A stretch of 64,000 nt of DNA, from NCBI RefSeq assembly GCF_034274695.1, contig NZ_CP128362.1, forward strand, positions 5,768,501 to 5,832,500, given 5' to 3'. The position numbers were made by a program, and so were the translations under genes. Shown here piece by piece: positions 1-7,875 of this stretch. The stretch's first letter is position 1. Every line of letters begins with the position of its first letter. The notes beneath the pieces are model-generated. The model saw only the letters and a list, made by a program, of their open reading frames with translations, was not told the origin of the DNA and made no database searches. Origin of the DNA: Chitinophaga sp. LS1 (GTDB lineage: Bacteria > Bacteroidota > Bacteroidia > Chitinophagales > Chitinophagaceae).

Positions 1-482
1 CCCACATAAATAAAATTTGAACCAGATAATGTTTTTCCTTTTTCTTTAGCTAATGTTTCCAATTCTGCAAAGCGATGCTCTTTTAAATATTTTATAATTG
101 CTGTATCGCTGTCTATTGGGTAGCTATACCTTTCAACTTCTTTACTTAAAAAAGGGGTTTTATAAAAGAGCTTTGAAGTATCGTCTATTATCATTTCACC
201 GTAACTGGATTTCCCCCCTTCAAAACTTACCATGTCTAAAATAATAAACCTATCAATCTTTGAAGTATCTGTTTGTACTCCAAATAAAAGAGCAGCTTTT
301 TCCCTTATCGCATATATGCGACTATCATAAGACTGATAAGAAGAACCAGCTTTAATTCCTGCTTTTTGTTGATGCTCTTTATTGATTAATTCAATAACAG
401 ATTTACTACTCTTAGTTACTTGCAGCGTAGGACTACAAGATATAAAAATAATTATGCTGAATAATATTTTAATGGCTCTCAT
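1..482 (-). CDS. Putative lipoprotein, partial (C-terminus beyond left edge)
   Basis: I do not recognise the family. Reading left from the ATG at 480-482 the frame stays open to the window edge, giving about 160 residues without a stop. The N-terminus is Lys/Arg-containing, then hydrophobic (ILFSIIIFIS), then Cys at residue 16. That pattern fits a lipoprotein signal peptide, so the product is probably exported and lipid-anchored. The rest is a soluble, charged sequence with no motif I can name. The start lies 6 bases after the stop of the truncated Fic gene on the same strand, so the two may be co-transcribed from the palindromic promoter region near 724-821. The gene is AT-rich like the rest of this accessory end. 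Confidence 0.6.
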   Translation of the reverse strand, partial: MRAIKILFSIIIFISCSPTLQVTKSSKSVIELINKEHQQKAGIKAGSSYQSYDSRIYAIREKAALLFGVQTDTSKIDRFIILDMVSFEGGKSSYGEMIIDDTSKLFYKTPFLSKEVERYSYPIDSDTAIIKYLKEHRFAELETLAKEKGKTLSGSNFIYV

Positions 483-488
483 ATTGTA

Positions 489-725
489 CTATTTTGGTTT
501 TCTATAGATATAACGATTGGCTTCAGGTACATCACTGGATTTTATTACATCGAGGGTGAGCGTTTCTAACGTGGCCTCGTCCTGTAAATTGAAGCTTAAA
601 CTCTCCATACTACCTAATCGCCTGCCTTGCCTGAAGCGTACATTTGCACGTATTTCGGTTATTGCTTCCTTATCCCATTGGAAATGGGGCCAATCTTTCA
701 ATTGATATATGTAGATGTAACTCAT
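489..725 (-). pseudogene. Truncated Fic-family protein (DUF4172 N-terminal domain only)
   Basis: The first ~64 residues from the Met at 723-725 match the DUF4172 domain that precedes the Fic AMP-transferase domain: a YIYxxxDWPxFxWD opening, then a RQGRRLG stretch, and LDVIKSS near the end. In intact proteins the KSS is followed by an EIEGE-type motif (the inhibitory helix) and then the Fic core with HPFxxGNG. Here the frame turns after KSS into 14 unrelated residues and stops. No Fic catalytic motif is present, so the gene has lost its function. The stop is 6 bases from the lipoprotein start. A deletion or recombination near position 530 is the simplest explanation. Residues 1-7 of the longer reading (from 746) are unlikely to be translated. 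Confidence 0.75.
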
Positions 726-821
726 TCTACGCAAGATTTGCGTCAATTATAGCTAATATTCTTCGCATGAAGAAGTATTCTACGCATACTTTGCGTAGAA
801 TATATGGCGTAATCTACGCAA
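724..821. promoter_or_regulatory. Palindromic operator-like repeats upstream of the Fic fragment
   Basis: Two inverted repeats share the half-site ATTCTACGCA. Positions 777-801 form a perfect 10-bp palindrome with a 5-base spacer. Positions 724-747 are a slightly degraded copy overlapping the Fic start codon, and a single half-site AATCTACGCAA lies at 811-821. Repeated palindromes at the start of a gene suggest binding of a dimeric regulator, possibly the Fic protein itself or a neighbour. That function is inferred. Confidence 0.55.
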
Positions 822-854
822 GGGCAGATGAGGAAGGCCATAACCGGTGGTAAG

Positions 855-1156
855 TCTGTTGGACCTGCTCAAATATTCCAATCTCCCCAGTATAACGATG
901 AAGGCATCACCCACTTGGTAAGACAGACTATCCATGACAGGAGCTATACTTTTCTATGTAATTATAGACCTCCATAGCTATAGTATAGCTATACTGCTAT
1001 CAGTACACCACAAGTACATTAAAAGTACATTTCTATATCAATTCGATATTGAGGTGTTGATTAAGTGTAGTATTAGTACTCATTTAGTAATATAGTTACA
1101 CTATAGTTCGGACGAAGATTTTAATATTGTCCTTATTACCCCAAAAATTGTTTGTT
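855..1156. other. Intergenic region, no gene seen
   Basis: No coding frame of interest was found. The stretch is AT-rich and holds a perfect 9-bp inverted repeat around one central base at 974-992 (ATAGCTATA and its complement), which could be an operator or just TA-rich sequence. Confidence 0.4.
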
Positions 1157-1696
1157 ATGGCGCTTGTAAAAGACAACATACTCCTTCAACTTGTCCGAGG
1201 TACCCTCGGCGATCAAATCACGATTTACGAACGGAATGGCCAGATTATAATGGCAAAAAAACGTGGCCCGTCAAAGAATAAGCCGACAGCGAAACAGCTG
1301 GAAGCCCGGTATAAAATGAAAGTAGCTGCGGCTTATGCAAAATTGATCTTGCAGGATCCTGCGCTAAAGGCTTATTATAAGTCACTGGCAGGTCCTGGTC
1401 AGAATGCTTACAATATGGCAGTAAAAGATGCATACAAGTCTCCTGAAGTGCAGCAAATACAGTTCGAAGACACGACGGTCGTCGTGACGGCAAAAGATGA
1501 ATTTAGGGTAGCAGCAGTGGAAATTCGCATAGAAGATGCGGCAGGTAATATACAGGAACGGGGCAATGCGGTATTAGGGCGAAATGGCGTGGATTGGTAT
1601 TATAAAGGGAAAAGTTTCCCGGCAGGGGGGAGGGTGATAGTGGTGGCGGTAGATCTGCCTGGCAATGAGACGGTGAGAGCGGTGAGATTGGAATAG
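1157..1696 (+). CDS. Hypothetical protein, helical N-terminus plus Ig-like C-terminal domain
   Basis: Function unknown. This 179-residue protein is a paralogue of the one at 3365-3928. Residues ~30-100 are basic, then helical (AAAYAKLILQDPALKAYYKS, then QNAYNMAVKDA). Residues ~105-179 read as a small beta sandwich: VTAKDEFRVAAVEIRI, a WYY strand, and VAVDLPGNETV. The A-x-D-x-x-G/P-N signature is typical of bacterial Ig-like repeats. There is no signal peptide. I chose the ATG at 1157 over the longer frame from 1127 because homology with the paralogue begins near here. It lies in a cluster with an unknown minus-strand gene and a LytTR regulator. Confidence 0.65.
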   Translation: MALVKDNILLQLVRGTLGDQITIYERNGQIIMAKKRGPSKNKPTAKQLEARYKMKVAAAYAKLILQDPALKAYYKSLAGPGQNAYNMAVKDAYKSPEVQQIQFEDTTVVVTAKDEFRVAAVEIRIEDAAGNIQERGNAVLGRNGVDWYYKGKSFPAGGRVIVVAVDLPGNETVRAVRLE

Positions 1697-1732
1697 AAAA
1701 GTTTACTTATTCTCAGGGCGTAAAATGCTTGC

Positions 1733-2356
1733 TTAGTTTCCTTTATTCACGCCAATTATTTTTACTGCCTGACAAGTAATAGCGGATGCCGTGTCGTTCG
1801 TATATGCTACCCCTATAGCTACAAATAACGGTTGATCATTATTTATTTCAATATAAACAGGTCCTGCCTGCAGATCGCTCCTGGCGATCCACGCTGTACT
1901 TCCGGATGTTGTTGTGGAGGTATAAGATGCAAGATCTATTCCTACACCCAACAATATAATTTTACAATAAGCAGTATGCACCTGCCACCCGATCTGGTCG
2001 GATGGGATGGTAAGCGTGATTTTATTATCAATGCCTGTTATTATTCCGGCAGGAATGTAATTCGATACCTGGTGATCCGGGTCGAACTCATATCCCTCAA
2101 AAAACTTTAAATTTTCAATGAGTATTTGCCGCTCACCTGTTTTGTGGAAGGTGTCTGCATGAATAACATGATGTAGTATAAACTTCGCGAGCCGGTGAAA
2201 ACGACTGCGATCTGGTTTCATTAAAGCTGCGCAAACCCTGATCAGTTTTGCAGCACGGATGGCGGTTGTAAATTCTGGATTCAGGGTTCTTTTGGAGACT
2301 TTCTTTTGGGACTTTTTATTATGAAGATGCAACAATAATTTACTCTTTGCCGGCAT
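1733..2356 (-). CDS. Hypothetical protein
   Basis: Not recognised. This is a 207-residue protein read from the ATG at 2354-2356, where a basic N-terminus begins (MPAKSK, HNKKSQKKVSKR). The upstream extension to 2392 looks like leader. Residues ~25-75 are a basic helical block and residues ~90-207 are beta-rich, including a Ser/Thr-rich loop. A basic/helical front with a beta-rich back recalls the proteins at 1157 and 3365, but I see no alignable motif, so a relation is only a suggestion. It converges on the 1157-1696 gene with a 36-base gap. Confidence 0.55.
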   Translation of the reverse strand: MPAKSKLLLHLHNKKSQKKVSKRTLNPEFTTAIRAAKLIRVCAALMKPDRSRFHRLAKFILHHVIHADTFHKTGERQILIENLKFFEGYEFDPDHQVSNYIPAGIITGIDNKITLTIPSDQIGWQVHTAYCKIILLGVGIDLASYTSTTTSGSTAWIARSDLQAGPVYIEINNDQPLFVAIGVAYTNDTASAITCQAVKIIGVNKGN

Positions 2357-2458
2357 AATTAATTTAAATTTTGAGTAGTACAAAATGGCCATGGAAGCGG
2401 CATTATTTCTATATTTGTTTTACCCAAAACAATTATAAACAAAATAAATTTCAGCGTA

Positions 2459-2740
2459 TTGAGCAATGAAAAACGGGACGAAATTGACAGTTTTGAGAAA
2501 TTTACTGTCAATGGCGAGTATGCATATTTATTCCATGAGGTGATAAGAGCAAAGGCGCTCATGTGGATGATAGATGATTCTTTATCTACTGCTTATAGAT
2601 TATTGAATAAGGCGAAAATTGCGCTGGAGAAACCTTTGACCTATAAGTTGACCTTGGGGGAATTTTGTGTTTATTATCGCGATCAGCGGCCGGAGTGGCT
2701 GGCGTATCGATTTTGGAGGTATATGGAAGGTGGAAAGTAA
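2459..2740 (+). CDS. Small hypothetical protein
   Basis: Unknown function, 93 residues. The frame opens at a TTG (2459) with no in-frame ATG until MWMIDD (about residue 35), so the start is uncertain. The sequence is acidic at the front and aromatic/basic at the back, ending in a W/Y-rich helix. A TATATTTG box about 45 bases upstream (2408-2415) resembles the Bacteroidota -7 element. It lies 13 bases before the LytTR gene on the same strand, so the two may form an operon. It could be a partner of that regulator, but nothing in the sequence proves this. Confidence 0.45.
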   Translation: MSNEKRDEIDSFEKFTVNGEYAYLFHEVIRAKALMWMIDDSLSTAYRLLNKAKIALEKPLTYKLTLGEFCVYYRDQRPEWLAYRFWRYMEGGK

Positions 2741-2753
2741 AATTCTTTTTTAG

Positions 2754-3077
2754 ATGATGGATGATTTTCTTTTTGTTAAGCAATCAAATGGGCTTTTCAC
2801 GAAAGTGGATAGTCGGGGGATTGTGCTCGTGGAGGCTAGTGGAGGATGTTCAAAGATCATTACCACTAGTAGTCATTACCTGGTGAATAGCACGCTGGGT
2901 GAACTGGAAGGGATATTGCCTGAGGCACATTTTTGTAGGGTCAATAGATCTTGTTTGGTGGGGATAGGGCATATTAGTGGGTTTACGGTTGAGTCGATTT
3001 TTATTTTGGATAAGGAGGTGGCTTTGACAAAGGCGTATGCGGAGAAGTTTTTTGAGCGGGTGAAGGTCGTGTTTTGA
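2754..3077 (+). CDS. Stand-alone LytTR DNA-binding domain protein
   Basis: The 107-residue protein is almost entirely one LytTR domain, the beta-type DNA-binding module of LytR/AgrA response regulators. The opening FLFVKQSNGLFTKV, the middle TTSSHYLVNSTLGELEG, and the diagnostic HFCRVNRSCLVGIGHI are all present. The usual receiver domain is absent. Stand-alone LytTR proteins in Bacteroidota can act as transcription factors without a cognate kinase. It sits between two paralogous Ig-like protein genes and just after a small unknown gene, so local control of these is plausible but inferred. Two ATGs lie at 2754 and 2757; I took the first. Confidence 0.8.
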   Translation: MMDDFLFVKQSNGLFTKVDSRGIVLVEASGGCSKIITTSSHYLVNSTLGELEGILPEAHFCRVNRSCLVGIGHISGFTVESIFILDKEVALTKAYAEKFFERVKVVF

Positions 3078-3364
3078 TTGGATCATGGCAGTCTTGTGAG
3101 GAGGACGCTGGCGAGGTTGTTTGTGATAGATTGGCTAAAAACCTTTCGTGAACGAAGTGAAGGCTTTTTAAATATTCATCCCCACCCTCATCCTCCTCTT
3201 TTCGATTCCCCAACCCCCACTTTTCGATTCCCCAACAGATTTTCTTATTCCGCACCCATTTCTTGCCGATCATTGCTCCAGGAATACAGGCCGTGCCGGG
3301 GATGAAAGAGAGGCACCTTTTATCCCACTGTATCCTATCTTTTTCACCCCTTAAAACAAATGTC

Positions 3365-3928
3365 ATGGCAAAATCAGCAGCAATGATCTGGAAATCCGCC
3401 TCCGGAACCGTAGGGAAAGAACTCACCATTACCACCAAAAGATCCGGTACTGTCCTGATAGGCAAACACCGCAAGGCAAGTTCTGTAGATCCTACGGAAG
3501 ATCAACTCAAAGTGCAGCAAAAATTTAAACAGGGCACTATCTATGCAAAAGCTGTGATGCAGAACCCTGATCTGAAAGCACAATACCAGGCAGCGGCAAA
3601 AAACGACCAATCTGCCTATAACGTGGCTTTACGGGATGCCTTCAAAGCCCCGGAGATCAATGATGTCAGCACAGCCAGCTATACCGGTGCTATTGGTACT
3701 ACCATCACCGTTAGGGCTACCGATGATTTCAAAGTAGCCGGTGTGAAAGTGCAAATCACCAATGCAGCGGGAGTATTGCTCGAACAGGGAGATGCTATAC
3801 TGCTGGAGAATGGGCTGGACTGGTTATACACCGCCACCGTGTTGAATGATGCTGTGCAGGGTAGTATCATCACCGTGAGTGCAAAGGATCTGCCTGCGAA
3901 TGAAACGGTGAAGGAAATTGTGCTGTAA
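3365..3928 (+). CDS. Hypothetical protein, paralogue of the 1157-1696 product
   Basis: 187 residues from the ATG at 3365. Upstream codons in the longer frame show no similarity to the paralogue. The layout repeats that of the 1157 gene: a basic segment, a helical block (IYAKAVMQNPDLKAQYQAAA, SAYNVALRDAFKAPE), and a C-terminal Ig-like domain with RATDDFKVAGVKVQI, LEQGDA, LDWLYTA and VSAKDLPANETV. Identity to the other copy is highest in the helical block and the final strand. It has no export signal. Function is unknown. Its codon use is smoother and more GC-rich than the AT-rich 1157 copy, which fits different times of arrival or different divergence. Confidence 0.65.
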   Translation: MAKSAAMIWKSASGTVGKELTITTKRSGTVLIGKHRKASSVDPTEDQLKVQQKFKQGTIYAKAVMQNPDLKAQYQAAAKNDQSAYNVALRDAFKAPEINDVSTASYTGAIGTTITVRATDDFKVAGVKVQITNAAGVLLEQGDAILLENGLDWLYTATVLNDAVQGSIITVSAKDLPANETVKEIVL

Positions 3929-3960
3929 TCTTAATGAGGATATTGGATGTTAAGTGGCCA

Positions 3961-4057
3961 GTTGCACCTTAGAACGTTGATTGCATTTTAAAACGTCAAT
4001 TACATTTTATAACCGCAATTGCATTTTAAATCCCCAATTGCACCTTCATACAATCCA
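3961..4057. repeat. 19-bp tandem repeat, about five copies
   Basis: Units begin at 3961, 3980, 3999, 4018 and 4037 and follow the pattern ATTGCATTTTAAAACGTCA with substitutions mainly at the 3' end of each unit. The array starts about 30 bases after the stop of the 3365-3928 gene. Confidence 0.75.
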
Positions 4058-4120
4058 ATTTCCTCTTAAGAATACCTGTCTGTTTTTTAAAAAGCGCCTG
4101 CTTTTTTTCTTAAACCCCGT

Positions 4121-4153
4121 GTTGCTCCCGATTATTCGGGAGCAACTTTTTTT
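4121..4153 (+). terminator. Rho-independent terminator
   Basis: A perfect 10-bp stem (GTTGCTCCCG with CGGGAGCAAC) around the loop ATTATT, followed by seven T. It closes the transcription unit that ends at 3928. Confidence 0.85.
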
Positions 4154-4286
4154 ATAAATATCATAGTATCACTTATGGTACTATCCAATGCTGTATTGCA
4201 TTTCACGTCATGGTATCACTTGTGATACCCCTGCTCGTTGCAGTTATGTCCCGGTACTTTGCACTAAGATCAAATTCAATACTCAC

Positions 4287-5390
4287 ATGAATCACCTATC
4301 AACCTTCGAACACCTGGTTAACGCCACCGGTCAAACAGATTTTCCTACCATCCTACATGAAGAAAAAAACAGGATTATCGCCGAATGGCAGCAAAATCTT
4401 TATGCAGATGATAACAGATTGAAACAACGCATCCAGCTATATCAAAACAAACTTCTATTCCTGTTGGAAACCATTACGAACCAGTTTCCTCCTGAAATGT
4501 TCACCACAGATCAATCAGACGATCAGCTTGTTCAGCTTTCCTTCACCTTGTATGATTTGCTTGTCTACCTTGAAGAGAACTATGCCGCCTACCTGGATCT
4601 TTGTTATAACATTTCCCGGCTTCACCTACTATCAGCCCGCGAAGAATTAGCCAGGGAAACACCGCTACTGAACCGGATACTGCCAGACACTGATGTAATG
4701 AGAATCGTGATCTCTTCTTTTGAAGAAACCCTGCGATCGGATCATGTCACTTTCCGGCAGCTTTATTATACCAGGGAGTTGAGCAAATGCCTGCGAAACC
4801 TACAGCCAGACAGTCTTCCAGAAGATGTAGAAGCCCTGTTGCTTTACATGAATTTTAATGATAGTATGTACCTGAAATATAAACTACAGTTGTTATCAGT
4901 AGAGATCAATTCGCATCCAACAACTCATCAACAACTAACACAAACAAAATGGTTGTTGAAAATGAATAACCAGCAACAGGAACAGTACGGTTATGCATAC
5001 GACATTGATCAACTATCCCTAAAAGACCAGATCAGTGAGTGGCTAATGCATGAAAGTGAATTCCTGGAATATAAAATCAAGATCGATGAAACAACCCCCT
5101 TGCCACAAGAGGTGGCCCGGTGGCACAACTTTAAAGTGAAAGTAGACCTGTCTGTCAATGAATTGGCCTTCCTGTTGCGGGTGATGATCGAACATGGATT
5201 GATCCTGAATAACAATAAAAGCGAAGTGGCGGAGTTTTTTGCCAGGTATTTTGCTACGAATAATCAACCGTCTATTTCAGCAGATAGCCTTCGTAGAAAA
5301 ATGTATGATTATTCTGCATCCAGCATAGAATCTGTAAAGCAATTACTACTTGACCTCTTTCATACGAGTAAACGTATCAATTCTGATTAA
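4287..5390 (+). CDS. RteC-like protein associated with mobile elements
   Basis: 367 residues from the ATG at 4287. The extra 33 codons upstream look like leader, and the box TACTTTG lies about 30 bases before this ATG. The N-terminal two thirds are long helices. The C-terminus (about 295-367) has the pattern seen in RteC-type proteins of Bacteroidota conjugative elements: LSVNELAFLLRVMIEHG, NNNKSEVAEFFARYF, then SLRRKMYDYS. RteC of CTnDOT is a regulator acting on element excision. Here it precedes an initiator-like gene and a DnaC-like loader, so a regulatory role in a replicating or excising element is plausible. Assignment rests on pattern memory rather than alignment and is moderate at best. 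Confidence 0.5.
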   Translation: MNHLSTFEHLVNATGQTDFPTILHEEKNRIIAEWQQNLYADDNRLKQRIQLYQNKLLFLLETITNQFPPEMFTTDQSDDQLVQLSFTLYDLLVYLEENYAAYLDLCYNISRLHLLSAREELARETPLLNRILPDTDVMRIVISSFEETLRSDHVTFRQLYYTRELSKCLRNLQPDSLPEDVEALLLYMNFNDSMYLKYKLQLLSVEINSHPTTHQQLTQTKWLLKMNNQQQEQYGYAYDIDQLSLKDQISEWLMHESEFLEYKIKIDETTPLPQEVARWHNFKVKVDLSVNELAFLLRVMIEHGLILNNNKSEVAEFFARYFATNNQPSISADSLRRKMYDYSASSIESVKQLLLDLFHTSKRINSD

Positions 5391-5522
5391 AAATCTAACA
5401 CTTTTTTTATTTAGTAACACTTTTAAAATCAATTAGTCGCAACCCTGGTTGTCACCCCTGTCACTAGTCTGGCATCGTTTATTGGTCTTCATTTGCATCA
5501 TAAACAAAACAAAAAATACGCT

Positions 5523-6395
5523 ATGATTTCAAATTTACCTTCGGATGAATTACATCATTTCAAAACAGGCGTGCTGGCTGAAAAGCAGGTAAGAATGACT
5601 CTCCCGGAACAGTATACAACGGAGGGAGCTGGCGAGATTAACTACATACGCCATATGAATGCTTTCTATACACGGTTAAAGAATGAGCGCCGGTTAAAAG
5701 CACATCATATCAGTTTGTATTTGTCGCTCTTTATGGCCTGGAACAAAAATCATTTCCTGGATAGTTTCCCTGTATTTCGCGAGCAGGTGATGTCGACCAG
5801 TGGAATAGGATCTACCAAAACGTATACCGATAGTCTGAAATGGTTGCATGAATGTGGATATATCATCTATCGTCCCTCCGGGAAAGTATATGTTCCCTGC
5901 CAGATCAGTATCATTTCTTATACCGGAAGCCGATCGGGTGGTAGTAAATATGCTACTGATATCGGTAGTAAATATGATACTGATACAGGTAGTAAATATG
6001 CCACTGATACGGGTAGCAAATATGCTACTGATACAGGGCCTCAAAATGGTACCGTCTCAGTAGCAAAATCGCTACACAATTATAATAATAAACAAATAAA
6101 CGGGGGAAATGATTGTAAACAGGCACTCCAATCCCCCCAATTAATTATTCATGAAAAAAAAATTCCAACAATGGAAGCTGCCACGCATTGGTTTGCGCAA
6201 AAAGGCCAAACGGCCCAGGAAGCCCGCAAATTTTTCTACCATTACGATGCGATTAACTGGCGGTTCGGCACGCAGCCGATAGCGAATTGGAAATCACTCG
6301 CATCGAAATGGATCGAGAGTATCAGAATAACCAGGAATGAAAAACCAGGAAAGTTGCATGTCGACAAAAACAAATTATATAGCGAGCCCCTATGA
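5523..6395 (+). CDS. Replication initiator-like protein (winged helix, repeat linker, replisome-organiser-like C-terminus)
   Basis: 290 residues from the ATG at 5523. Residues ~40-135 form a winged-helix-like domain of the phage/plasmid initiator type (HHISLYLSLFMAWN, then GIGSTKTYTDSLKWLHECGYI). Residues 140-171 are four copies of an 8-residue repeat, GSKYATDT, encoded by DNA iterons. Residues ~210-280 resemble the C-terminal region of DnaD-like replisome organisers (ARKFFYHYDAINW, then IANWKSLASKWI). The next gene, a DnaC-like ATPase, overlaps its 3' end. The expected role is origin recognition and helicase-loader recruitment. A paralogue of the first domain alone is at 13628-13951. No integrase was found nearby. 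Confidence 0.6.
   Translation: MISNLPSDELHHFKTGVLAEKQVRMTLPEQYTTEGAGEINYIRHMNAFYTRLKNERRLKAHHISLYLSLFMAWNKNHFLDSFPVFREQVMSTSGIGSTKTYTDSLKWLHECGYIIYRPSGKVYVPCQISIISYTGSRSGGSKYATDIGSKYDTDTGSKYATDTGSKYATDTGPQNGTVSVAKSLHNYNNKQINGGNDCKQALQSPQLIIHEKKIPTMEAATHWFAQKGQTAQEARKFFYHYDAINWRFGTQPIANWKSLASKWIESIRITRNEKPGKLHVDKNKLYSEPL
5940..6105. repeat. 24-bp palindromic iterons inside the initiator gene plus A+T-rich tract (candidate origin)
   Basis: Four consecutive 24-base units start at 5940, 5964, 5988 and 6012 and end at 6035. The core of the fourth is the palindrome GTAGCAAATATGCTAC; the others differ by one or two bases. A fifth palindrome, GTAGC-N6-GCTAC, lies at 6060-6075, followed by an A+T-rich run at 6074-6100. 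Iterons then an A+T-rich region inside an initiator gene is the arrangement of the lambda origin in gene O. Use as an origin is inferred. Confidence 0.6.
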
Positions 6396-6999
6396 TTATC
6401 ATTTTATGCTGCAGCATGTGTCCAAAACAGGGAAAGATCTTTTCGGCCGCGATTTTGTAATCGAGGATGTTGATAAGCCAGTGATCAACAGGTTGTTATC
6501 TTATTTCCTGAAAGATAAAAGAGTGGCGGAATCGGAAGGGATCAGCCTACACAAAGGCATACTCCTCGTTGGTCCGGTAGGGTGTGGTAAAACATCTATC
6601 CTGAAGATCATGAGCAATTTTTGCTCTTCGGCGGAAAAACCTGTTTTTCGTTCGTGCAGCGACGTGGTATTTGATTTTAATACGAAGGGATATGAGGGTA
6701 TTGAACCTTATACCAGGGGCGCGTTTTGGTCATACTCTTCTCAGCCACTCGTCCATTGCTTTGACGACCTCGGACCGGAACCTATAGGGAATTACTATGG
6801 GAATAATACCAATGTCATCGCAGAGATTTTATTGTCACGGTACAACTATTTTATTTCCAGGAAAATGATCACGCATATTACGACGAACATGAATAGTGAT
6901 GAGCTGGAAGGAATATATGGAAATCGCATTCGTAGTCGTATGCGCGAGATGTTTAACCTGGTTGTTTATAGCAATTTGTCAACAGATAAACGAAAGTAA
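6358..6999 (+). CDS. DnaC-like AAA+ ATPase (putative helicase loader)
   Basis: 213 residues from the ATG at 6358; a start at 6337 would add seven residues. The gene overlaps the initiator by 38 bases. Walker A is GPVGCGKTS at about residues 71-79 and Walker B is VHCFDDLG about 60 residues later. A sensor-1-like THITTNMN and an arginine-rich RIRSRMREMF segment near the end fit the DnaC/IstB class of AAA+ ATPases, which load replicative helicase or serve transposases. No transposase is adjacent and the upstream gene is initiator-like, so helicase loading is the better guess. The short N-terminal segment before the ATPase could contact the initiator. Confidence 0.7.
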   Translation: MSTKTNYIASPYDYHFMLQHVSKTGKDLFGRDFVIEDVDKPVINRLLSYFLKDKRVAESEGISLHKGILLVGPVGCGKTSILKIMSNFCSSAEKPVFRSCSDVVFDFNTKGYEGIEPYTRGAFWSYSSQPLVHCFDDLGPEPIGNYYGNNTNVIAEILLSRYNYFISRKMITHITTNMNSDELEGIYGNRIRSRMREMFNLVVYSNLSTDKRK

Positions 7000-7001
7000 C
7001 C

Positions 7002-7367
7002 ATGTTCTTAGTAAAAATAAATAATCAATTGGATGGTTCGCGGGTATTGGAAATTTGTGGGCAGGCATTTACAGCGGAGGCTGATGATCATTCCATTGAT
7101 CGGGCCATCGAACTGGCGGGCTGTTGGGAACCTTACCAGGTCACATACGCAAGAGTGGTGCATTTGAGAAATTGGATCATGGAGAATGAGGAGTACCAGG
7201 TGTCTTTGGTGGATATATATGATATGGTAGGGTGTAAGCGATTTGTAGATAAAGTGATCAATGCTGCATTTGTTGACTTAGGTGGGCGGTACCGGGAAGG
7301 TTTTCTTGCAAGGATGAGGGAGAATGAACGAATTTTTTTTGAAGAAGATTTTATGGATACAGTTTGA
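7002..7367 (+). CDS. Small hypothetical protein following the DnaC-like gene
   Basis: 121 residues, starting two bases after the loader's stop, so almost certainly in the same operon. It is acidic overall. Residues ~65-100 (SLVDIYDMVGCKRFVDKVINAAF) could form a helix-turn-helix. The C-terminus is strongly acidic (ERIFFEEDFMDTV). I know no family for it. Its position suggests an accessory replication or regulatory factor of the element. Confidence 0.55.
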   Translation: MFLVKINNQLDGSRVLEICGQAFTAEADDHSIDRAIELAGCWEPYQVTYARVVHLRNWIMENEEYQVSLVDIYDMVGCKRFVDKVINAAFVDLGGRYREGFLARMRENERIFFEEDFMDTV

Positions 7368-7390
7368 GTGATTTAAAAATGTAGGAATGA

Positions 7391-7785
7391 AAAGGGCCTG
7401 GTAGTCTTGCCGGGCCTGTATTTAAAAGAGATTAAGAGTTATTAGGGTTAACATAGAGTAAGTAAGAGTAAGGCCTGGTATTCTTGCCGGGCCTGTATTT
7501 AAAGGATATTTATTAGGGTTAAACATAGAGTAAGTAAGAGTAAGGCGTGGTATTCTTGCCGGGCCTGTATTTAGAAGATATTTATTAGGGTTAAACATAG
7601 AGTAAGTAAGAGTAAGGACTGGTAATCTTGCTTTGCCTGTATTTAGAAGATATTAAGATATTTATTAGGGTTAACATAGAGTAAGTAAGAGTAAGGCCAG
7701 GTAATCTTACCTGGCTTTACTATAAAGATTTTCATCAGAACGGATAATGTGTAAGGCCTGGTAATCCTGCCGGGCCTTTAATTTC
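7391..7785. repeat. Tandem array of hairpin-bearing units (~72-79 bp, six hairpins)
   Basis: Units recur at about 7396, 7473, 7545, 7617, 7696 and 7756. Each starts with a stem built from GGCCTGG and CCGGGCC around a short loop, followed by a common AT-rich segment containing TTAGGGTTAAACATAG and AGTAAGTAAGAGTAAGG. The last hairpin is almost perfect (AAGGCCTGG pairing with CCGGGCCTT) and is followed by TTTAATTT. The array begins 24 bases after the 7002-7367 stop. The hairpins resemble weak intrinsic terminators multiplied in tandem. Confidence 0.8.
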
Positions 7786-7875
7786 CCGTATTCCCCAATG
7801 AAGAATACTGTAAAGTGTTATGCAAAATCTCTCTTCTAAATTCCCGCAATCATTAATAAAATTCCACTAATAAAT

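Noticed and set aside
7391..7785. CRISPR-like array
   Set aside because: The units are contiguous, of 60-79 bases and similar throughout. There are no unique spacers and no cas genes in the window. The same holds for the arrays at 24964, 38281 and 42208.
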